From NCBI GenBank assembly GCA_001603335.1, contig LUYR01000079.1:1-7204 (forward strand): a stretch of 7,204 nt of DNA. Direction: 5' to 3'. How positions within the stretch are numbered: the stretch's first letter is position 1; the number at the start of each line of letters is the position of its first letter. The notes under the pieces were generated by a model, which worked only from the letters and a program-made list of their open reading frames with translations, made no database searches and was not told the DNA's origin. Below, in pieces: positions 1-6,493 of the stretch. The DNA comes from Rhodospirillales bacterium Alpha_05 (GTDB lineage Bacteria > Pseudomonadota > Alphaproteobacteria > Rhodospirillales > Rhodospirillaceae). The position numbers were made by a program, and so were the translations under genes.

Positions 1-15
1 CTTTGAGGTTTTATA

Positions 16-37
16 GCCGCTGCGCGGCGTTTTTTTT
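16..37 (+). terminator. Rho-independent terminator for a gene upstream of the window
   Basis: A short GC stem (GCCGC at 16-20, loop TGC, GCGGC at 24-28) is followed by G and a run of eight T at 30-37. This is the classic intrinsic terminator layout for + strand transcription, so a + strand gene probably ends just before position 1. The stem is only 5 bp, so strength is uncertain. There is no matching A-run that would make it work for the minus-strand nucleosidase gene that ends at 148. Confidence 0.6.
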
Positions 38-70
38 CGCGCGAAGCGCAATCAAATCCATTGAAGCACG

Positions 71-137
71 GACCTCCGTATCGGGAGGTCAGGAGGGGCC
101 GCGCCCCTCCTGGCAGGGCGCGGGGCGGCAGCCCCGC
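71..137. repeat. Three tandem GC-rich hairpins, REP-like intergenic element
   Basis: Three perfect inverted repeats lie end to end: GACCTCC/GGAGGTC (71-77 and 84-90), AGGAGGGGC/GCCCCTCCT (91-99 and 103-111) and GCGGGGC/GCCCCGC (120-126 and 131-137). They sit between the end of the minus-strand nucleosidase gene and the + strand terminator at 16-37. Compact clusters of GC hairpins at gene ends are typical of dispersed REP-like repeats in high-GC proteobacteria. In the minus-strand transcript they come just after the stop codon, so they could stabilise or end that mRNA, although no T-run follows. The repeat status is inferred, because only one copy is visible here. Confidence 0.5.
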
Positions 138-147
138 ACACCCGGCC

Positions 148-1071
148 TCAGGGCAAAGCCGCCAAAAACGCCACCACCACCTTGGCCGAATTCGTCGAGG
201 CGAGGGTGAAGAAGGTACCGAGTTCGTTTTCGCCGTCGCCGCCGCCTGCGAGGTCGGAGAGGCTGCGGAAGGCGATGAAGGGGACGCCGTTGGTATAGGC
301 GACATGGGCGGTGGCGGCGCTTTCCATGTCGAGGACTTGGGCGTTGAAGGTTTGGAAGGTGTAGGCGCGGAACTTGGCGTTGTCGACGAACGCCTGGCCG
401 GAGACGCCGTTGCCGCCGACGACGATTTTCGGCGTGTGGGAGAGGCACTTGCCGTTGGCGGCGCAGGTTTCGAGACTGACGGACTGGGCCACCCCTTTGG
501 CGACGCTGAGCATCTGGGCGTCTACCGGGAACCAGAAGCGGTGTTCGGGGGTGGTGACGCCGTCGCGCACCACCTCGGTGGCGCGGGGGAAGATCATGCC
601 GAAGTTGGGGTAGCGGTTCTTGACCGCGTTGGACTTGGGCGGGGCGTAGGTGCCGTCGGTCTCGCGGGCGAAGACGGATTCCAGGTATTCGGCCCATTGG
701 TCCGCAACCACCACGTCGCCGACCTTGAGCGCCGGGTCGACGCCGCCCGCGATGCCGGAGAAGACGATGGCGGAGACATTGAAGCGGTCGATCGCCTTTT
801 GCGTGGTCATCGCCGCGTTGACCATGCTGACGCCGCTCAAGGTGAGCACGACCGGCTTGCCCGCCAGGGTTCCGGTGACGAAGCGGTTGCCGTTGATGAG
901 GTATTCGGTCTGGTCGGAGGTTGCGGCGAGGAGGGTTTGCCACTCGGGCGCGTAGGCCGACATCACCACGGTGCGCGGCGTGTCGTCGAGGGTCTGTTGC
1001 GCGGCCTGGAGCGGACCCGCAGCAAGCGTCGCCAGCGCGGCTGCCGCCGCGATCGTCGAAATCCGTTTCAT
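148..1071 (-). CDS. Exported 5'-methylthioadenosine/S-adenosylhomocysteine nucleosidase-like protein
   Basis: A 307-residue member of the purine nucleoside phosphorylase/MTA-SAH nucleosidase superfamily (COG0775 type). Cytoplasmic relatives cleave MTA and SAH to adenine and the thioribose or ribosyl-homocysteine. Visible features are a glycine-rich VFSGIAGG at 103-110, the purine/ribose-site VLDMESAA with Met249-Glu250, and the catalytic-type Asp273 in RSLSD. Glu43 may match the N-terminal acid of the family. The N-terminus (MKRISTIAAAAALATLAAG) is a signal peptide with likely cleavage after LQA at residue 23, so the protein probably acts in the periplasm. It is longer than the usual ~230 residues because of the signal and an insert around 135-215, which carries Cys203 and Cys209, a possible disulfide. 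The ATG follows GGGGGAACG, and that G-run is the last arm of a long hairpin. Substrate is unproven; another nucleosidase or phosphorylase activity is possible. Confidence 0.82.
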   Translation of the reverse strand: MKRISTIAAAAALATLAAGPLQAAQQTLDDTPRTVVMSAYAPEWQTLLAATSDQTEYLINGNRFVTGTLAGKPVVLTLSGVSMVNAAMTTQKAIDRFNVSAIVFSGIAGGVDPALKVGDVVVADQWAEYLESVFARETDGTYAPPKSNAVKNRYPNFGMIFPRATEVVRDGVTTPEHRFWFPVDAQMLSVAKGVAQSVSLETCAANGKCLSHTPKIVVGGNGVSGQAFVDNAKFRAYTFQTFNAQVLDMESAATAHVAYTNGVPFIAFRSLSDLAGGGDGENELGTFFTLASTNSAKVVVAFLAALP

Positions 1072-1074
1072 CGT

Positions 1075-1124
1075 TCCCCCAAGCCGCCGGATTGCCTTCG
1101 CGCAATCCTTCGCGGCTTGGGGGA
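1075..1124 (-). promoter_or_regulatory. Long hairpin enclosing the nucleosidase ribosome binding site
   Basis: A perfect 12-bp inverted repeat (1076-1087 with 1112-1123, plus an A-T pair at 1075/1124) encloses a second 7-bp stem, GGATTGC/GCAATCC (1089-1095 with 1102-1108), with a six-base loop. In the minus-strand RNA the final arm ends in GGCUUGGGGG, only four bases before the nucleosidase ATG at 1071. The most likely Shine-Dalgarno (GGGGGA) is therefore paired. There is no U-run after the hairpin, so it is a poor intrinsic terminator for the upstream lipoprotein gene. Translation control or mRNA processing of the nucleosidase is an inference. Confidence 0.6.
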
Positions 1125-1153
1125 GGAAGTCAATCCTGCGGCAATTCAGCCGC

Positions 1154-1288
1154 TTACTTCACCGCGTCGCCGGCCTTGTGGAGGTTCTGGCTGGTGTCGG
1201 TCTTAGCCCCGTCCCAGGTATCGCCACAGGCGGCGAGGCTTCCGGCGAAGCCGAGGAGGAACAGGGCGGCAATCATACGCTTCAGCAT
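1154..1288 (-). CDS. Entericidin-like small lipoprotein
   Basis: A 44-residue protein that begins MLKRMIAALFLLGFAGSLAA and continues with Cys21. It has a charged start, a hydrophobic core and the lipobox LAAC with Cys21 as the lipidated residue, followed by a short polar tail rich in Asp, Lys and Thr that ends GDAVK. This is the size and layout of the entericidin EcnA/EcnB family, tiny envelope lipoproteins first described as a toxin/antidote pair in enterics but very common as single genes in alphaproteobacteria. Gly22 after the Cys predicts outer-membrane sorting. The start is backed by AAGGA about eight bases upstream. It lies 21 bases after the DUF2892-type gene on the same strand and is probably co-transcribed with it. 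Family assignment is by pattern only; any short lipoprotein could look alike. Confidence 0.75.
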   Translation of the reverse strand: MLKRMIAALFLLGFAGSLAACGDTWDGAKTDTSQNLHKAGDAVK

Positions 1289-1309
1289 GGTTCGATCCTT
1301 TCGTGTGGT

Positions 1310-1771
1310 TTAGGTGCGGGCAGCCACGAGGGCCTGGCGGGCGCGTTCGCGCGGCGAGGCATCGGGGCTGATGGGAATGTCCTTGAAGTCGCCGCGGAGA
1401 ATCTTGAGCGCGACGCGCTCGTCGGCGATCTCCGTCGCGGTGCGGAAGCCGAGGCGGCGCAACGCCGGGAGCGGCGGGCACCAGCCTTGGATCGCATGTT
1501 GGAACAGGAAACCGGTGATCAGCGCGGGGATCGCATAGAAGCGCCGGTCGACCCGCGCGCCGAGCACGGTTCCGGCGAAGGCGAGGGTTGCGGCGTTGGT
1601 TTCGAGTACCCGCTCGATGTCCCATTCCGCGTCGAGGGCGCGCAGTCGCGCCGGAATCAGGTCGGGGTTTTCGGCGTAGTAGGTGACGCGATCCTCGGCT
1701 TTCGCGCGCAACGACTGGTTCACCGTATCGGCGGTATTCTGGGCTACCCGCTTGGTCGTCGCCGGAAACAT
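1310..1771 (-). CDS. DUF2892-type (YgaP-like) inner membrane protein
   Basis: A 153-residue protein of unknown function. Residues 1-55 are polar and probably helical (MFPATTKRVAQNTADTVNQS onward). Residues 58-72 and 78-96 are two hydrophobic stretches joined by a short basic turn (GARVDRR), which fits the DUF2892/YgaP-like two-helix hairpin. The second stretch runs into HAIQGWCPPLPALRRLGFRT, a GWCPPLP-RLG signature I recognise from alphaproteobacterial proteins annotated with DUF2892. The C-terminal tail (DERVALKILRGDF onward) is hydrophilic. The frame is open for 46 more codons upstream to 1909, but the start at 1771 is preceded by AAGGAGG at ideal spacing and is clearly preferred. Its upstream region is shared with the divergent aldo/keto reductase gene. 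No enzymatic motif is seen. Confidence 0.78.
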   Translation of the reverse strand: MFPATTKRVAQNTADTVNQSLRAKAEDRVTYYAENPDLIPARLRALDAEWDIERVLETNAATLAFAGTVLGARVDRRFYAIPALITGFLFQHAIQGWCPPLPALRRLGFRTATEIADERVALKILRGDFKDIPISPDASPRERARQALVAART

Positions 1772-1953
1772 CGCGTCCTCCTTGGCTGCGTCGGCATTCC
1801 AAGGACTGAACCCGCGAGGCGCGCCATGAGTTCCAATGGCGGCTTTTTCGCGCACCGTGCCCGGGTGGATTTCGGCCGCAACACACCCCAGGTTGAACGG
1901 GTCTTCCATCGACCGCGACGCTCACCGCCCGGCCTTCAGCAACGGATGCTCCC
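1772..1953. other. Divergent intergenic region between DUF2892-type gene and aldo/keto reductase
   Basis: These 182 bases must carry the promoters for both the minus-strand DUF2892/lipoprotein cluster and the + strand reductase. The stretch is GC-rich and I find no convincing -35/-10 pair or operator. The only clear signal is AAGGAGG just upstream of the minus-strand ATG. The reductase ATG at 1954 has only a weak AACGGA before it. Confidence 0.5.
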
Positions 1954-2985
1954 ATGCGACACAAGACACTCGGCAACACCGGATTGTTGGTTTCCGAAAT
2001 CTGCCTCGGCACGATGACCTTCGGCGGCGGCGGCGACTTCTGGTCGGCGATCGGCTCCCTCGACCAGGCGGCGGCGGATCGCATCGTCGGCCGCGCGCTC
2101 GACGCCGGAGTGAACTTCATCGACACCGCCGACGTCTACTCCGGCGGCCTTTCCGAAGAGATCACCGGGCGCGCGATCAAGGCCTCGGGGCGTCCGCGCA
2201 CCGAGATCGTGCTCGCCACCAAGGTCTTCGGCCAGACCGGCGACGGGCCGAACAGCCGCGGCGCGTCGCGCGGCCACATCATGGATGGGGTGAAGGCGAG
2301 CCTGAAGCGGCTCGGCACCGACTATATCGACCTCTACCAAATCCACGGCTTCGATGAGATCACCCCGGTCGAGGAGACGCTGCGCGCCCTCGACGATCTG
2401 GTCCGCCAGGGCCACGTGCGCTACGTCGGGGTTTCCAACTGGCCGGCCTGGATGCTGATGAAGGCGCTCGGCCTCGCCGAGGCCAAGGGCCTCGCCCGCC
2501 CCGCAACGCTCCAGGCCTACTACACCATCGCCGGGCGCGACCTCGAGCGCGAGATCGCGCCGCTGCTGCTGGCGGAAAAGGTCGGCCTGATGGTGTGGAG
2601 CCCTCTCGCGGGCGGCCTGCTCTCGGGCAAGTTCGCGCGCGACGGCTCGGGGCCGGAGGGATCGCGCCGCGTCACCTTCGACTTCCCGATTGTCGACAAG
2701 GACCGCGCCTTCGCCTGCATCGACGCGATGCGCGAAATCGCCACGGCGCGCGGCGTGTCGGTGGCGCAGATCGCGCTCGCCTGGGTGCTGCACCAGAGGT
2801 TCGTGATGTCGGTGATCGTCGGCGCGAAGACGGTGGAGCAACTCGACGACAACCTCGCCGCCGTCGACCTGCGCCTCACGCCGGAGGAGGTCGCGCGCCT
2901 CGACGCGGTCTCCGCCCTGCCGCCCGAATACCCCGGCTGGATGATCGCCCGCCAGGGCGCGGGCCGCGCCAGCGACCTCTCCTGA
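1954..2985 (+). CDS. Aldo/keto reductase
   Basis: A 343-residue (alpha/beta)8-barrel NADPH-dependent aldo/keto reductase of the broad general-oxidoreductase group (COG0667, similar to YajO/Tas or plant auxin-induced type proteins). The family tetrad is complete: Asp57 and Tyr62 in NFIDTADVYSGG, Lys90 in LATKVFG, and His131 in DLYQIHGFD. The cofactor-site elements VGVSNW (158-163), VWSPLAGGLLSGK (214-226) and GAKTVEQLDDN (290-300) are also present. The start MRHKTLGNTGLLVSEICLGT is the normal N-terminus of the family. Physiological substrate cannot be read from sequence; these enzymes reduce diverse aldehydes and ketones. The gene stands alone, divergent from its left neighbour and closed by a strong terminator four bases after the stop codon. 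Confidence 0.93.
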   Translation: MRHKTLGNTGLLVSEICLGTMTFGGGGDFWSAIGSLDQAAADRIVGRALDAGVNFIDTADVYSGGLSEEITGRAIKASGRPRTEIVLATKVFGQTGDGPNSRGASRGHIMDGVKASLKRLGTDYIDLYQIHGFDEITPVEETLRALDDLVRQGHVRYVGVSNWPAWMLMKALGLAEAKGLARPATLQAYYTIAGRDLEREIAPLLLAEKVGLMVWSPLAGGLLSGKFARDGSGPEGSRRVTFDFPIVDKDRAFACIDAMREIATARGVSVAQIALAWVLHQRFVMSVIVGAKTVEQLDDNLAAVDLRLTPEEVARLDAVSALPPEYPGWMIARQGAGRASDLS

Positions 2986-2988
2986 ACC

Positions 2989-3019
2989 AAAAAGGCCGGG
3001 GCTTTACCCCGGCCTTTTT
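2989..3019. terminator. Bidirectional rho-independent terminator between convergent genes
   Basis: A perfect 13-bp inverted repeat (AAAAAGGCCGGGG at 2989-3001, loop CTTTA, CCCCGGCCTTTTT at 3007-3019). The GC core is flanked by five A on one side and five T on the other, so the RNA of either strand ends with a stem followed by U residues. It starts four bases after the aldo/keto reductase stop and lies 17 bases beyond the oadA stop, so it serves both convergent genes. Confidence 0.93.
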
Positions 3020-3035
3020 CCGTCGCTTGCGCGGT

Positions 3036-4670
3036 TCACGCGAAGGTGAACAGCACCTGCTTTTCCTTCACCCCTTCCGTCGCCTTGACGTCGACGGTCT
3101 TGATCGTCCCGGCGCGGGGCGATTCGTAGGGGGTTTCCATTTTCATCGCCTCGATCACCGCGAGGGTTGCGCCTTCCGCCACCACGTCGCCCGGCTTCAC
3201 GTCGATGCGGGCGACGATGCCGGTAATCGGGCTGCGGCAGATCTTGGCCTCGTCCACCACCACCGCGACCGGCGCGGCCTCGATGGCTTCCGGCGCCTTG
3301 CCGAGGTACTTCGGCCCCTCGTGGCGGTTCTTGAAGAACTTCGCGGCGATCTGGGGGAACATCGCCCAGGTCAGCACGTCTTCGTCGGAGCCGTTGAATC
3401 CTTCGTTCGCCGCCGCCTGGGCGCGGAGCTCGTCCCACTCGGGCGCGAGCAGGTCGGCGGGGCGGACGGTGATCGCGGGCTTCTTCAGCTGGGCTTCGGC
3501 GCGGGCGAGGATTTCCGGGTTCTTCACCCCCTGGGTCGCGCCATAGTAGCCGAGCATCAGGTTGGCGAACTCGGTGGTCAGCACCTTGTACCGCTGCCCC
3601 ATCAGCACGTTGAACACCGCCTGGGTGCCGACGATCTGCGACGACGGCGTTACCAGCGGCGGGAAGCCGCAGTCGGCGCGCACCCGCGGCACTTCCTCAA
3701 GCACTTCCGCGAGGCGATGGGTGGCGTGCTGGCCCTTCAACTGGCTTTCGAGGTTGGAGATCATGCCGCCGGGGATCTGGCTGGTGAAGATCTCGGTGTC
3801 GACGCCGCCGAACTCGCCGACGAACTCGCGATATCGCGGCCGCACTTCGGCGAAGTGCTTCTTCACCTTCAAGATCCGGCTCATGTCGAGCTTGGTCTCG
3901 AAGCCGGTGTCCTCGAGCATCTCGACCACCGCCTCGGTGGGGTTGTGGCCCGACCCGAGGGAGAGCGAGCTGATCGCGGTGTCGACGATGTCGACCCCGG
4001 CCTCGATCGCCCGCATCAGCGAGACCATGGTGACGCCGGTGGTGGCGTGGACGTGGAGATGCACCACGGTATCGATGCCGCAGCTCTCCTTGATCCCCTT
4101 CACCAGGTCGTAAGCGGCCTTGGGCTTCAGCAGCGCCGCCATGTCTTTGATCGCGATGGAATCCGCGCCCATGTCCTTGAGCTGCTGCGCCATCGCGATG
4201 AACGCCTCGGTGGTGTGGACCGGCGAGAGGGTGTAGCAGATCGTGCCCTGGGCGTGCTTGCCGGTGGCCTTCACCGCCTTGATCGCGGTTTCGAGATTGC
4301 GGAAGTCGTTCAACGCATCGAACACCCGGAACACGTCGATGCCGTTTTCCGCCGCCTTGTCGACGAAGCGCCGCACCACGCTATCTTCATAGTGGCGATA
4401 GCCGAGCAGGTTCTGCCCGCGCAGCAGCATCTGCAGCCGCGTCTTGGGCATCAGCTTGCGGAAAGTTCGCAGTCGCTCCCACGGATCTTCGTTGAGGAAG
4501 CGGATACAGGCGTCGTAGGTGGCGCCGCCCCAGCATTCGAGGGACCAATATCCGGCATTGTCGAGATCCTGGCAGGCGGGGACCATGTCCTCGGTGGCCA
4601 TGCGCGTGGCGAGCAGGCTCTGGTGAGCGTCGCGCAGGATAACGTCGCAGACTTCAATAAGCCGTGTCAT
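3036..4670 (-). CDS. oadA: Biotin-dependent oxaloacetate decarboxylase alpha / pyruvate carboxylase B-type subunit
   Basis: A 544-residue carboxyltransferase that moves CO2 between oxaloacetate and biotin. The N-terminal barrel carries LRDAHQSLLATRM (metal ligand Asp14), ECWGGATYDACIRF (45-58), the presumed carbamylated Lys175 in IAIKDMA and HLHVHATTG with metal ligands His206 and His208. The conserved carboxyltransferase C-terminal region follows to about 440, then a short linker. The biotinyl domain (about 475-544) has EAMKMET with biotin-accepting Lys510. ATTG rather than DTSG after the histidines is the OadA-like form. An ATG ten codons upstream (4700) lacks a ribosome site; the start at 4670 has a weak GGGAAA and begins the conserved MTRLIEVCD. 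No OadB, OadG or biotin carboxylase gene is adjacent, so decarboxylase pump versus two-subunit pyruvate carboxylase cannot be settled here; pycB is the main alternative name. Confidence 0.85.
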   Translation of the reverse strand: MTRLIEVCDVILRDAHQSLLATRMATEDMVPACQDLDNAGYWSLECWGGATYDACIRFLNEDPWERLRTFRKLMPKTRLQMLLRGQNLLGYRHYEDSVVRRFVDKAAENGIDVFRVFDALNDFRNLETAIKAVKATGKHAQGTICYTLSPVHTTEAFIAMAQQLKDMGADSIAIKDMAALLKPKAAYDLVKGIKESCGIDTVVHLHVHATTGVTMVSLMRAIEAGVDIVDTAISSLSLGSGHNPTEAVVEMLEDTGFETKLDMSRILKVKKHFAEVRPRYREFVGEFGGVDTEIFTSQIPGGMISNLESQLKGQHATHRLAEVLEEVPRVRADCGFPPLVTPSSQIVGTQAVFNVLMGQRYKVLTTEFANLMLGYYGATQGVKNPEILARAEAQLKKPAITVRPADLLAPEWDELRAQAAANEGFNGSDEDVLTWAMFPQIAAKFFKNRHEGPKYLGKAPEAIEAAPVAVVVDEAKICRSPITGIVARIDVKPGDVVAEGATLAVIEAMKMETPYESPRAGTIKTVDVKATEGVKEKQVLFTFA

Positions 4671-4916
4671 ATCTTTGGTTTCCCAGTCGATCGGGTGCAT
4701 ATGTTAACGTCGCGCGGAAGGGGCGGATTCCCTCGACCGCTTACCCACAATGCTATCATAGAAATCGGGTAGGGAAGACCGTTTAGAAAGAAAAACCACT
4801 CCCGATGTCGCGCGATTGCCATGGTGCATATTGGTTCGAGACAATCCCGCCTTCCGGAGCGGATTCCGCGGCCGTCGCGGCGCCGCGAATACCGATGATA
4901 ATCTTTGGAGAACGAG
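4671..4916. other. Divergent promoter region between oadA and the pteridine reductase gene
   Basis: These 246 bases separate two divergent genes and are AT-richer than the flanking coding DNA around 4740-4800. On the minus strand a TATGAT hexamer (4755-4760) resembles a -10 box for oadA, but no good -35 sits at normal spacing, so it is only a candidate. On the + strand, TTTGGAG at 4904-4910 is a good Shine-Dalgarno for the ATG at 4917. No operator repeat stands out. Confidence 0.45.
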
Positions 4917-5696
4917 ATGTTTGCGAGCGATTCCAGAGTTCCGCACACGGCGCTCGTCACCGGCGGTGCGAAGCGCCTCGGCCGCGCCATGGTGGAAGCC
5001 CTGGCCGCCGACGGGTGGGCCGTCGCGATTCATTGCCACGACTCCACCGAAGCGGGCAACCAACTTGCCGACTCGATCATCGCCAAAGGCGGCCGGGCGG
5101 CTGTTCTCAAATGTGATCTGGCGTGCGAATCTGATGTCAACGCCTTGATCGGGCGCGCGGAAGCCGCACTCGGGCCGGTCGGCTGCCTGGTCAACAACGC
5201 CTCGATCTTCGAGATGGACACCGCCGAGACCACAACCAGGGAGAGTTGGGACCGCCACCTCGAACCCAACCTTCGCGCGCCGTTCGTGCTCTCGCAGAGC
5301 TTCGCCGCCGCCCTCCCCGCCGATGCGCACGGGGTGATCGTGAATATGCTCGATCAGCGGGTGTGGAATCTCACGCCGTACTTCTCAAGCTACACCGTGG
5401 CCAAGGCCGGGCTCTGGACTCTCACCCGCACCCTCGCGCTGGCGCTGGCGCCGAGGATTCGGGTCTGCGCCATCGGCCCCGGCCCGGCGCTGCCTTCGAC
5501 GCGGCAGTCCCAGGCCGACTTCGACCGCCAGTGCCGCCAGACGCCGTTGCAGCACGGCACCTCCCCCGAAGAAATCGCCCTCGCCCTGCGGTTTATCCTT
5601 GCGGCGCGGTCGATGACGGGTCAAATGATAGCTCTGGACGGGGGGCAGCATCTCGGCTGGGCGCAAGAAGCCGCCACCGCGCCGCTCTCCGAATGA
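4917..5696 (+). CDS. PTR1-like pteridine reductase (SDR family)
   Basis: A 259-residue short-chain dehydrogenase/reductase. The N-terminal Rossmann motif is TGGAKRLGR (15-23); the KR pair is typical of NADPH-binding pteridine reductases such as trypanosomatid PTR1 and bacterial FolM. NNAS lies at 93-96. The usual catalytic Ser is replaced by Asp145 in IVNMLDQR, followed by Tyr159 and Lys163 in SYTVAKAGL, matching the Asp-Tyr-Lys set of PTR1. IGPGP (186-190) and TGQMIALDGGQ (234-244) are normal SDR C-terminal elements. The likely role is NADPH reduction of dihydropterin or dihydrofolate in the cytosol. Immediate linkage to folB, 58 bases downstream, supports pterin metabolism. The ATG at 4917 has TTTGGAG six bases upstream; an upstream TTG at 4905 would overlap that site and is rejected. 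A generic SDR role remains possible. Confidence 0.85.
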   Translation: MFASDSRVPHTALVTGGAKRLGRAMVEALAADGWAVAIHCHDSTEAGNQLADSIIAKGGRAAVLKCDLACESDVNALIGRAEAALGPVGCLVNNASIFEMDTAETTTRESWDRHLEPNLRAPFVLSQSFAAALPADAHGVIVNMLDQRVWNLTPYFSSYTVAKAGLWTLTRTLALALAPRIRVCAIGPGPALPSTRQSQADFDRQCRQTPLQHGTSPEEIALALRFILAARSMTGQMIALDGGQHLGWAQEAATAPLSE

Positions 5697-5754
5697 ATTC
5701 CCGTGATCGGGACCCGGCACAAAACTGCGCCGGGAAGATGGAGCTATCGATCCC

Positions 5755-6177
5755 TTGAACCGCACCGGCAACGTCGTACAGCCCCTGCGCATCGCGGACG
5801 CCAAAAAGGCGCTGCGCCATGTGTTCGTGCGCGACCTCGTCCTGTTGGGGCGGGTCGGCATCTACGACGCGGAGAAGTCCGCGCCGCAGCGCGTGCGCGT
5901 CAACCTCGACCTCGCGGTGCGGGAAGACATGCGGCCGATGGGTGACGACTACGGCAAGGTGGTCTGCTACGAGCAGATCGTCACCAAGGCGCGCGGCGTG
6001 GTCGAGGACGGCCACGTCAACCTCGTCGAGACGCTCGCCGAGCGCCTCGCCGGGATCTGCCTCCAGGACCCGCGGGTGCGCTCCTGCCGGGTGCGGGTGG
6101 AAAAACTCGACGTGTTCGCCGACGCGCTGTCGGTCGGCGTCGAGATCGAGCGGGAAAGTCCGTTCGAGGAAATCTGA
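5755..6177 (+). CDS. folB: Dihydroneopterin aldolase
   Basis: A 140-residue FolB/FolX-family enzyme. FolB converts 7,8-dihydroneopterin to 6-hydroxymethyl-dihydropterin and glycolaldehyde in folate synthesis. Family motifs are VFVRDLVLLGRVGIYDAEK (23-41, with Glu40), the CYEQI strand (71-75), NLVETLAERLA (89-99, substrate-site Glu92), and VRVEKLDVF (113-121) with the catalytic-type Lys117. FolB usually has Lys-Pro here; Leu follows the Lys instead. The first ~20 residues are an extension before the conserved core, as often seen in alphaproteobacteria. No ATG or GTG exists before the core, so a TTG at 5755 is taken as start, with GGAG about 11 bases upstream. A later GTG at 5821 would begin right at the conserved core. 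The gene probably forms an operon with the pteridine reductase. An epimerase role (FolX) is less likely but not excluded. Confidence 0.88.
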   Translation: MNRTGNVVQPLRIADAKKALRHVFVRDLVLLGRVGIYDAEKSAPQRVRVNLDLAVREDMRPMGDDYGKVVCYEQIVTKARGVVEDGHVNLVETLAERLAGICLQDPRVRSCRVRVEKLDVFADALSVGVEIERESPFEEI

Positions 6178-6383
6178 CCCCGCCCAACCTCTCCACGATG
6201 ACACAACTGTGGCATTTTCGTGAACCTGCAAACCCCGGCGCAAGCCTGGGATTTCAGGCCGGTTCGCGCATGCGGACCCGTGACTCGCGAGTCGCGTCGC
6301 CAACTTGTACACATCCTGTGACGGCCGGCACAGAAACCCCGAGTCCCCTCCAGAATTCACGGTCCATTTCGGTTTATTTCATA

Positions 6384-6412
6384 TTGACAAGACCAAAACT
6401 ATAAAATTCAAT
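6384..6412 (+). promoter_or_regulatory. Candidate promoter in the AT-rich core
   Basis: TTGACA (6384-6389) is a perfect sigma-70 -35 hexamer. At 17-base spacing the -10 position reads TTCAAT (6407-6412, 4 of 6). A better-looking TATAAA (6400-6405) sits only 10 bases away, too close to pair with it. It could drive uvrC with a long leader of about 250 bases, or simply be part of an AT-rich unwinding region. Confidence 0.3.
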
Positions 6413-6493
6413 GACTTAGCGTTTGTGCCTGATTTTTGGGCAAAGGGGTGCCGACCCACGGAAAGCCTTGGGGCGGGGGTACTCCCCCACAGA

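Noticed and set aside
1075..1124. Hairpin as an intrinsic terminator of the lipoprotein operon
   Set aside because: The minus-strand sequence after the stem is AACGATG, with no U-run, and it runs directly into the next start codon.
61..1206. A 381-codon open frame on the + strand opposite the nucleosidase gene
   Set aside because: The minus strand encodes a recognisable signal peptide and nucleosidase motifs; the + strand translation is Gly/Asp/Glu-rich shadow sequence and runs through the hairpin cluster.
1772..1909. N-terminal extension of the DUF2892-type protein to an ATG at 1909
   Set aside because: An ideal AAGGAGG sits just before the ATG at 1771, and the extension has no recognisable family sequence.
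2595..4772. A 725-codon open frame on the + strand running antisense through oadA
   Set aside because: It is an artefact of GC-rich codon bias opposite a clearly recognisable biotin-dependent enzyme; the translation is low-complexity, rich in Arg, His, Gly and Asp, and shows no family motif.
4905..4916. Upstream TTG start for the pteridine reductase
   Set aside because: It overlaps the TTTGGAG ribosome site that correctly serves the ATG at 4917.
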